Shown: positions 1-5,025 of the stretch, in pieces | Layout of the letters: each line of letters starts with the position of its first letter | How positions within the stretch are numbered: position 1 is the stretch's first letter | Assembly (NCBI GenBank): GCA_002694345.1 | Contig: NZLV01000032.1 | Coordinates: 1 to 5,025, forward strand | Length of the DNA: 5,025 nucleotides | Reading direction: 5' to 3' | Source: Maricaulis sp. | GTDB taxonomy: Bacteria; Pseudomonadota; Alphaproteobacteria; Caulobacterales; Maricaulaceae | Made by a program: the position numbers and the translations under genes | Notes under the pieces: model-generated | Told to the model about the DNA's origin: nothing | Databases searched by the model: none | What the model saw: the letters and a program-made list of their open reading frames with translations, nothing else

Positions 1-1766
1 TCGGTCATTTTGACCCGCTCCACCTTCGGCTGCGGCATACGCGCAAAGGAGGAGAACTCGTCTACCATGCGACCGATATCACTGACCTGCCGGACAATGG
101 TCTCGACGCACCGGTCGAATGTTTCCACATCCGCCTGGATATCATCCCGGTATTTGCGCCGGATCCGTTCCGCCGACAGCTGGATCGGCGTGAGCGGATT
201 CTTGATTTCATGGGCAATGCGCCGCGCCACTTCACGCCAGGCTGCATTGCGCTGGGCGGTGACCAGACGGGTGACATCATCGAAAGTGATGACGAGACCG
301 GCTTCCTCATCCATGGATGCGCGGACGGTCAGGTGGCGAACCTGTTCATCATCAGTGTGGAGATCCACCTGACCCTCGGCGACCGAGCCGGGGCGCCGGC
401 GGGCCTGTTGCACAATCTCGACCAGGGCCGGCGTGACCTCGCCGATATCGACACCAATCAGATCATCCGTTCCCGGGCTCAGCAGAGAGATCGCGGACCG
501 GTTGATCAGGGTGATGTGATCCTCGCCATCCAGACCGATAACGCCCGCCCGGACCCCGGCCAGAATGGCTTCCATGAAGGCGCGGCGCTTTTCGGATTCC
601 GCATGCGACTCAATGAGTTCGCGTCGCTGCGAGCGCAATTGACGGGTCATCCGGTTGAACGCGCGGGCCAAGGCCGAAATCTCGTCATCATCCCGGCCCA
701 TCTGGACCCGGGCATCCAGGTCGCCGCGGCGAACGCGCTCGGCCGCAGCCACAAGGCGTGAGACCGGCGTCGCGACGCGGGTGGCCGCTGTCAGCGCCAG
801 CCAGATCGAGCCGATCAGCAAGAGAATGCCGACCTCGAAATAGAGAAAATAGAAGGTCTGGCGGATGCGGCTTTCCTGTTGCGAAGCGTCCCGCAGCTCC
901 CGCCTAGCCGCCCCCATCTGCCGGAAAAGCGCGATGTCCATGGGGTGGGAAATGAACAGATAGGCATCGGGATAGGCATCGATCCGGTACAGCAATCGCA
1001 TCACATCGGCGGCATCCGCGGATGTATCAGGTGTCGTCACCGCGACATCACCCTCACCCGCCAGCTCATAAAGCCGCGGTGACGGGGCGACATATTCCTC
1101 ATTCTGACGGAACTGGGTGCGGGCCAGCAGCGTACCGCGGCCATCCACCAGATAGGCCGCCACGAAACCGCGCTGCGCCGCCTGGTTGGACAGGTACCGC
1201 ACATACTGGATCCGGCTCGAGGTGAAGGCGTCGACCGCCTCCGGCTGGCTGAGGTCATAGGCCATGGCCCGCAACTGGTCCGACGCGAATTCGGCCTCCC
1301 GGTTGTAGAAACCCAGAGCCACGGTCTCCATCTGGTCCACCATGGTGGAAACCCGATTGCCGAACCAATAGTCCACACCCCGGCTGATGACGGCACCCAG
1401 GAACAGGGCCGACAGGATGGCTGGTGTGGCGGCCGCGATCGAGAACAGGGCCACGAAGCGAAGGTGCAGACGCGGGGCGGGTTCACCGAAACGGCGGGCC
1501 CGGAAGCGACGGACGAAACGCAGGGTCACGACGCCGGCCAGACCAGTGATCAGAACCGCATTTCCGACCAGGATCCCCACGGCATAACGGCTGCGCGAAC
1601 CGGTCAGCCCGCCCTCATTGAGCAGGATGAAGGCCGAAGCGGCCAGAAGGCTGAGGGAGACGAAGAAGCCAATACCGAACAGGGCCGCCGATTGGGGCGA
1701 GATGTTCCGGATCAGGGTTCTGGTCGAAGACTGAGGCAAAGACGCTCTCGTGCGTGAGTCAGGCAC
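1..1766 (-). CDS. ntrY: Transmembrane nitrogen regulation sensor kinase NtrY (C-terminus cut by window edge)
   Basis: Membrane histidine kinase of the NtrY/NtrX two-component system, linked in alphaproteobacteria to nitrogen metabolism, envelope and redox responses. I translated the frame by hand; it is open without a stop from 1772 to the left edge. Counting from the GTG at 1766, 588 residues are visible. Three hydrophobic segments lie near 27-50 (LFGIGFFVSLSLLAASAFILL), 61-83 and 104-128; an extracytoplasmic domain covers about 129-304; a fourth segment is at 305-329 (YFEVGILLLIGSIWLAL). Then come HAMP (about 329-377, TPVSRLVAAAERVRRGDLDARV), PAS (about 397-505) and HisKA with the canonical NtrY H box WREVARRIAHEIKNPLTPIQ, phospho-acceptor His519 (codon 212-210). 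The ATPase domain, about 150-170 residues, lies outside the window. The start is uncertain: GTG at 1766 or TTG at 1739, neither with a strong Shine-Dalgarno; the next in-frame ATG lies beyond the third membrane segment. ntrX would be expected downstream. Confidence 0.93.
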   Translation of the reverse strand, partial: MPDSRTRASLPQSSTRTLIRNISPQSAALFGIGFFVSLSLLAASAFILLNEGGLTGSRSRYAVGILVGNAVLITGLAGVVTLRFVRRFRARRFGEPAPRLHLRFVALFSIAAATPAILSALFLGAVISRGVDYWFGNRVSTMVDQMETVALGFYNREAEFASDQLRAMAYDLSQPEAVDAFTSSRIQYVRYLSNQAAQRGFVAAYLVDGRGTLLARTQFRQNEEYVAPSPRLYELAGEGDVAVTTPDTSADAADVMRLLYRIDAYPDAYLFISHPMDIALFRQMGAARRELRDASQQESRIRQTFYFLYFEVGILLLIGSIWLALTAATRVATPVSRLVAAAERVRRGDLDARVQMGRDDDEISALARAFNRMTRQLRSQRRELIESHAESEKRRAFMEAILAGVRAGVIGLDGEDHITLINRSAISLLSPGTDDLIGVDIGEVTPALVEIVQQARRRPGSVAEGQVDLHTDDEQVRHLTVRASMDEEAGLVITFDDVTRLVTAQRNAAWREVARRIAHEIKNPLTPIQLSAERIRRKYRDDIQADVETFDRCVETIVRQVSDIGRMVDEFSSFARMPQPKVERVKMT

Positions 1767-1769
1767 GCA
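1751..1769. promoter_or_regulatory. Perfect inverted repeat TGCGTG-N7-CACGCA in the ntrC-ntrY gap (possible operator)
   Basis: The arms TGCGTG (1751-1756) and CACGCA (1764-1769) are exact reverse complements around a 7-bp spacer, giving a 19-bp dyad like those bound by dimeric helix-turn-helix regulators. The overall shape (TGC at the left edge, GCA at the right) recalls NtrC-type sites, TGCAC-Nx-GTGCA, but the inner bases differ. It covers one candidate start of ntrY (GTG at 1766) and lies upstream of the other (TTG at 1739). The dyad is seen directly; binding by NtrC or NtrX is a guess. Confidence 0.35.
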
Positions 1770-1807
1770 TCTTTACGCCCACGTTGCACAAAATCAACAC
1801 CCGTTAC

Positions 1808-1836
1808 GCAGGGGACACAGGGCGTCCCGATCCTGC
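1808..1836 (-). other. Hairpin just after the ntrC stop
   Basis: Read on the transcript strand, the first 29 nt after the ntrC TAG can fold as GCAG, a one-sided GATC bulge, GGGAC, a 7-nt loop (GCCCTGT), then GTCCC and CTGC: nine base pairs in two stacks. No T-run follows directly; the nearest is four Ts about 16 nt downstream, so it does not look like a normal intrinsic terminator. It could be an RNA-processing or stability element, or a weak attenuator, separating ntrC from ntrY. Chance folding in GC-rich DNA is also possible. Confidence 0.4.
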
Positions 1837-3099
1837 CTATTCCTCGCCGTCCTCGTCCAGTTCGGCGAGGCGGCGCGCCAGCGTGTTGCGGTTGAGACCC
1901 AGCAGCTCAGCGGCTTTGGACCGGTTGCCATTGCACCGGTCGAGCGCCTGGGAGAACAGGGCCCGCTCGACGGAGTCCACAGCGACCTGCCGCGCGTCAG
2001 GGTTGGAGAGGGCCAGAGCCGCCAGAGCGTTGGCGTGGACGGAGATTTCCTCGGCCGCATCGCCGCTGTCGGTCTTGAACGCATCGACGACATCAGCGAG
2101 CGAGGCGACCCGACCGCGGGTCGCCAGGGAGAGGCGGGAGAGCACGGAGCGCAATTCCACGACATTCCCGGTCCAGGGCGAATTGGTAAGATAGTCCACC
2201 GCTTCCTTGGACAGGCGCACGACGGCCTGCTGGTCGCGGCGGGCGAATTGAGCCAGGAAGGCCTCGCAAAGCGCCGGGATATCGGTGCGACGCTCCCGCA
2301 GCGGCGGTACCGTGATGATGCATTCACTGAGCCGGGCGGCCAGGCGGGTATCCAGCGGGCTCGACGGGGCCTGGGACGCCGTGGCGATCACCCGTCCGGC
2401 CCCGGCATCAAGCGCATCACGCGCGGCCCGTTGCTGGTCTGCACTCCACTCTTCCAGACGCAACCAGACCACTTGCTTGGCCGCCTGGGTCGAGCCGAAG
2501 ATTTCCGACGCCGTGTTGGAGGGCGTCACGACGACCGCATCATCCGAGGCGATGCCCCGGGCGCGCAGCAGGGCCTCGGCGGCCTGTCGCTTGCCGACGC
2601 CGGGCTCGCCCGTGATCATCACATGGGCCTGGCTGGTCGCAGCCCGCGCAATCGCCTTGAAGGCCGATTGCATGGCGACCGACTGGCCGATGAATCCGGT
2701 CGGCTCCTCGGTGGTCCGGGTGCGTTGCGAGGTCTTGATATCGCCCAGCGCGGCTTCCACGGCAGCCACCATGTCATCCAGGTCGAAGGGTTTGGGCAGG
2801 TATTCGAACACCCCGCCCTTGGCTGCATTGATCGCCGTGGATGCCGTGGCCTGTGCGCTCATCACGATGACCGGCATTTGCGGCCGCAAGCGCGAGACCA
2901 GGCCCAGATTTTCCAGGAAATTCGTGCCGTCCAGCAGGACGTCGGCCAGGAGAAGATCCCCTTCCCCATTCCGTATCCAGCCCAGCGCCGTATCAGGTGA
3001 AGCGGGGGCGCGGCCCTGGACACCCGCCGAACCCAGAGCCCGTGACAGGATGAGCTTCAGGCTTTCATCGTCCTCGAGGAGCAGGATGCGAGCGCTCAC
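1837..3099 (-). CDS. ntrC: NtrC-family response regulator, GAFTGA-less variant
   Basis: DNA-binding response regulator of nitrogen assimilation, phosphorylated by NtrB. It has 420 residues, against roughly 470-480 for typical NtrC. Receiver domain 1-118 is intact: acidic pocket Asp10/Asp11, phospho-acceptor Asp53 (LLLADVLLDG), Ser81 in VIVMSAQ, and Lys103 in YLPKPFDL, all NtrC-like. The AAA+ domain (about 135-340) keeps Walker A GEPGVGK (164-170), a SEIFG remnant (198-202), VPPLRERRTDIP (264-275) and a PWTGNVVELR segment (308-317). It has no GAFTGA loop, and the Walker B strand reads VVWLRLEEW (210-218) instead of the usual LFLDEIGD. The C-terminal Fis-type helix-turn-helix is at 378-414 (CNGNRSKAAELLGLNRNTLARRL). 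The GTG start at 3099 overlaps the ntrB stop and has a good Shine-Dalgarno. Name and lineage are well supported by receiver, HTH and neighbours. Action through sigma-54 is doubtful; GAFTGA-less NtrC is known in Rhodobacter capsulatus (sigma-70 activation) and in Caulobacter. Confidence 0.93.
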   Translation of the reverse strand: MSARILLLEDDESLKLILSRALGSAGVQGRAPASPDTALGWIRNGEGDLLLADVLLDGTNFLENLGLVSRLRPQMPVIVMSAQATASTAINAAKGGVFEYLPKPFDLDDMVAAVEAALGDIKTSQRTRTTEEPTGFIGQSVAMQSAFKAIARAATSQAHVMITGEPGVGKRQAAEALLRARGIASDDAVVVTPSNTASEIFGSTQAAKQVVWLRLEEWSADQQRAARDALDAGAGRVIATASQAPSSPLDTRLAARLSECIITVPPLRERRTDIPALCEAFLAQFARRDQQAVVRLSKEAVDYLTNSPWTGNVVELRSVLSRLSLATRGRVASLADVVDAFKTDSGDAAEEISVHANALAALALSNPDARQVAVDSVERALFSQALDRCNGNRSKAAELLGLNRNTLARRLAELDEDGEE

Positions 3100-4145
3100 G
3101 GCAATACCTCTCTGGCAATGGGCAGACGCAAGTGGAATACGGTCTGGCCCGGCTGGCTTTCATAATCGAGCTGCCCGTCATGAAGGGCAGCGACCCGCGC
3201 CGCGAAGGCCAGGCCCAGGCCTTCGCCTGCCGGCTTGGTGGTGACGAAGGGTGTGAAGATACCCGATCCCAGCGTGTCGGGAATGCCGGGACCATTATCC
3301 CGGACGCTGAGAACAAGCGGCGTCGAATTGGCGCCGGTCCGGCTTTTCGGTCCGGTGTCGAAGCGGGTTTCCACACGGATACGCGCATCCGCCTGCCCGC
3401 GCACGGCATCAAGGGCATTGCGCAAGAGGTTCAGCACGACCTGAAGCAGAAGATCCCGGTCGCCCAAGACATTCGGCAGGGAGGGGTCGAAACCTTCTCG
3501 CAAAATACTGCCGGCATCGCCGTCAGCCCGCGTCAGGGATTCCATCGCCGCCACGGCCAGCCGGTTGAGATTGATCTCGCTCTGCTCGCCCAACCGGATA
3601 TCACCGACCCGGCTCCAATGGTCAGCCAGTCGGGTGATGCGGTCGACATCCTGGATGATGACATGGGCCAGCTCGGCCGTGGCATCCAGATCCGTCTCCC
3701 GCTTGATCAGCTGGGCCGCGCCACGCACGCTGGCGAGCGGGTTCTTGAGCTCATGGGCCAGCATCCGGCCGAAGCCCAGCGCCGGTGCTTCTGAAGCGCG
3801 GGCGCCGGTTTCCCGGTGCGGCAGGACGGAAAGTGTCACCGTGCCGGATTCATCGGACCAGCGCGCATGCAGATCGAACGGCCCGCCATGGCCCAGTGCC
3901 AGTCCGAGACCCACCACGGTCCGGCGGGCGCCACAGGCCTGTTCAACGATTTCCGCGAGGTGGGAACACAGCGGCGAATGCGTCCCGAACGGCCCCTTGC
4001 GCATGACGCGCTTGGACAGGCCCAGCCATTCCTCCGCCTGCGTATTGGCCCAGATGAAGGCGCCATCCTGCGCAAACTGCAGCAGCGGAATGGCGGCCAT
4101 TTCAGCGGCGAGGTCCGCCGGATCCGACACCGGGGCCTGGCTCAT
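3096..4145 (-). CDS. ntrB: Nitrogen regulation sensor histidine kinase NtrB (GlnL)
   Basis: Cytoplasmic kinase/phosphatase that sets NtrC phosphorylation according to nitrogen status, in the family via PII proteins. The protein has 349 residues, close to the usual NtrB size, with no signal peptide or membrane segment. A divergent PAS domain spans about residues 10-110 (PLLQFAQDGAFIWAN). The H box LAHELKNPLASVRGAAQL carries the phospho-acceptor His131. The ATPase domain has the N box (VLNLLRNALDAV, Asn239/Asn243), G1 DNGPGIP (283-289), the F box FTPFVTTK (297-304) and G2 GEGLGLA (307-313), all complete. The segment EGFDPSLPNVLGDRDLL (217-233) is typical of alphaproteobacterial NtrB. The linker around 172-190 (RLADHWSRVGDIRLGE) differs from the usual VDRMEVFSDERP-like sequence. 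The start ATG at 4145 overlaps the dusB stop (ATGA) and the end overlaps the ntrC start (GTGA), so it sits in the middle of a coupled operon. The expected partner is the NtrC encoded next door. Confidence 0.95.
   Translation of the reverse strand: MSQAPVSDPADLAAEMAAIPLLQFAQDGAFIWANTQAEEWLGLSKRVMRKGPFGTHSPLCSHLAEIVEQACGARRTVVGLGLALGHGGPFDLHARWSDESGTVTLSVLPHRETGARASEAPALGFGRMLAHELKNPLASVRGAAQLIKRETDLDATAELAHVIIQDVDRITRLADHWSRVGDIRLGEQSEINLNRLAVAAMESLTRADGDAGSILREGFDPSLPNVLGDRDLLLQVVLNLLRNALDAVRGQADARIRVETRFDTGPKSRTGANSTPLVLSVRDNGPGIPDTLGSGIFTPFVTTKPAGEGLGLAFAARVAALHDGQLDYESQPGQTVFHLRLPIAREVLP
3107..3113 (-). promoter_or_regulatory. Shine-Dalgarno of ntrC
   Basis: On the coding strand AGAGAGG stands 7 nt before the GTG at 3099. 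It lies inside the end of ntrB and supports both the GTG start of ntrC and reinitiation after the ntrB stop, which overlaps this start as GTGA. Confidence 0.7.
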
Positions 4146-5025
4146 GCGACCGCCCGGCCTTCCGGCGCGATCAGCCGGCCCAGCGCCTCATGGATGGCCG
4201 CGGGCTCATTGGCCCGGCACAGCACAGCCTTGATCGCCTGACACCAGGCCGGATCGGCGTCCCGCACCTCTTCGTCCATAAAGGAGGCGAAATGCTTGCG
4301 CATCATACGGATGCCCAGATGCTCGCCATAATGGTCGAGGGAATGATCGAACTGGCGGCCCAGCGCCTCGATCTTGTCAGCCCAGGCGGTTTGCGTGGGC
4401 TGGCCCATCAAGGCCGCCCCGACCTCTCCCACCAGCCAGGGCCGGCCTTGGGCGGCGCGTCCGACCATCACCGCATCGGCGCCGGACTGGTCCAGCGCCT
4501 GCCGTGCATGCTCAACAGTCTGGATATCGCCATTGACGATCACCGGAATGGATACCGCGTTCTTGACCGGGCGGACCGCGGCCCAGTCGGCTTCGCCCTT
4601 ATAGAATTGCTGGCGGGTGCGCCCATGCACCGTGACCAGCTGTACGCCGGCCTCCTGGGCCCGGCGCGCCAGCTCCGGCGCATTGAGACTGTCATGATCC
4701 CAGCCGAGCCGCATCTTCAGCGTCACGGGAATCTCCACGGCCGCGACCGTGGCCTCGATCAAGGTCAGCGCATGATCCAGATCGCGCATCAGGGCCGAGC
4801 CAGACAGGCCCTTGGTCACCTGACGGGCCGGGCAGCCCATATTGATGTCGACAATGTCGGCACCGGCATCGGCGGCGATCCGCGCCCCCTCGCCCATCCA
4901 TGCCGCTTCGCGTCCCGCCAGCTGGATCACGCACGGCGCCAGAGACGCGTCCAACGCGGCCTTGCGCACCATATCGATGCGTCCGCGCGCCAGCGCATCG
5001 CTGGCCACCATTTCCGACACGACCA
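4142..5025 (-). CDS. dusB: tRNA-dihydrouridine synthase DusB/NifR3 (N-terminus cut by window edge)
   Basis: FMN-dependent enzyme that reduces specific uridines in the tRNA D-loop to dihydrouridine using NAD(P)H; cytoplasmic TIM-barrel flavoprotein. About 294 residues are visible. Numbering from the GTG at 5020: SEMVAS at 2-7; the DINMGCP motif at 58-64 with catalytic Cys63 (codon 4834-4832); the TLKMRLGWD strand with its flavin-contacting Lys; VHGRTRQQFYKGEADW; the VNGDI strand; and the phosphate-binding VMVGRAAQGRPW segment. The small helical C-terminal domain (HYGEHLGIRMMRKH) follows. The GTG at 5020 is probably not the true start: the frame stays open to the window edge (a Val codon precedes it) and the family normally has about 35-40 more residues with an AAPM-type FMN motif ahead of SEM. 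The stop overlaps the ntrB ATG by 4 bp. nifR3 in front of ntrBC is a known alphaproteobacterial arrangement. Family identity is secure; the exact tRNA position modified is not readable from sequence. Confidence 0.95.
   Translation of the reverse strand, partial: VVSEMVASDALARGRIDMVRKAALDASLAPCVIQLAGREAAWMGEGARIAADAGADIVDINMGCPARQVTKGLSGSALMRDLDHALTLIEATVAAVEIPVTLKMRLGWDHDSLNAPELARRAQEAGVQLVTVHGRTRQQFYKGEADWAAVRPVKNAVSIPVIVNGDIQTVEHARQALDQSGADAVMVGRAAQGRPWLVGEVGAALMGQPTQTAWADKIEALGRQFDHSLDHYGEHLGIRMMRKHFASFMDEEVRDADPAWCQAIKAVLCRANEPAAIHEALGRLIAPEGRAVA

Noticed and set aside
210..761. Plus-strand open frame of 183 codons opposite ntrY
   Set aside because: It is antisense to the PAS, HAMP and HisKA coding region of ntrY, which gives perfect motifs; no recognisable motif or ribosome site supports the reverse frame.
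1037..1486. Minus-strand open frame of 149 codons inside ntrY, out of its frame
   Set aside because: The ntrY frame translates continuously through this stretch with membrane and sensor-domain features; this alternative is an out-of-frame shadow rich in Arg, Trp and Pro.
1782..1800. GTTG/CAAC short dyad and a TGCAC half-site resembling an NtrC box
   Set aside because: The arms are only 4 bp and there is no matching second TGCAC-type half-site at the right spacing, so it is not distinguishable from chance.
1787..1836. Intrinsic terminator after ntrC
   Set aside because: A hairpin is present, but it is not followed by a T-run; only four Ts occur well downstream, so I list it as a hairpin rather than a terminator.
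1750..3000. Long plus-strand open frame of 416 codons antisense to ntrC
   Set aside because: It lies almost wholly opposite a well-supported ntrC, its translation is rich in Arg, Gly and His with no domain I recognise, and such antisense frames are common in GC-rich codon-biased genes.
3132..3794. Plus-strand open frames of 220-319 codons opposite ntrB and ntrC, including one at 2285-3244
   Set aside because: They are shadows of the kinase and regulator genes, with low-complexity Arg/Ser/Ala translations and no family features.

Overview
The window is GC-rich, densely coded bacterial DNA. All four genes lie on the minus strand and read from right to left: dusB (nifR3), ntrB, ntrC, ntrY. This is the classic alphaproteobacterial nitrogen-regulation cluster, in which nifR3/dusB leads ntrBC and is followed by ntrYX. 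The gene order, the protein signatures and a shortened, GAFTGA-less NtrC suggest an alphaproteobacterium. A Caulobacterales/Maricaulales (Hyphomonadaceae-like) or Rhodobacterales relative is plausible, but that placement is inference.

Layout from the transcription start side: 5025-4142 holds the C-terminal ~294 residues of DusB, cut by the right edge of the window. 4145-3096 holds NtrB, a soluble PAS/HisKA/HATPase kinase that starts inside the dusB stop (ATGA overlap). 3099-1837 holds NtrC, which starts inside the ntrB stop (GTGA overlap). About 70-97 bp of non-coding sequence with two dyad symmetries follows. 1766-1 holds NtrY, a membrane-bound sensor kinase cut by the left edge before its ATPase domain; ntrX is expected beyond it but is not visible.

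DusB makes dihydrouridine in tRNA. NtrB and NtrC form the cytoplasmic nitrogen-status two-component pair, normally under PII control. NtrY is the transmembrane kinase of the sister pair NtrY/NtrX. The 4-bp overlaps indicate that dusB, ntrB and ntrC are translationally coupled; ntrY sits behind a real gap and may have its own control.

The most notable feature is NtrC. Its receiver domain and Fis-type DNA-binding helix-turn-helix are intact, and Walker A is kept. However, the stretch that should carry the sigma-54 contact loop (GAFTGA) is deleted and the Walker B Asp-Glu is degraded. It is therefore unlikely to be a conventional sigma-54 activator. I see no RNA genes, mobile elements, CRISPR arrays or previously undescribed system here.
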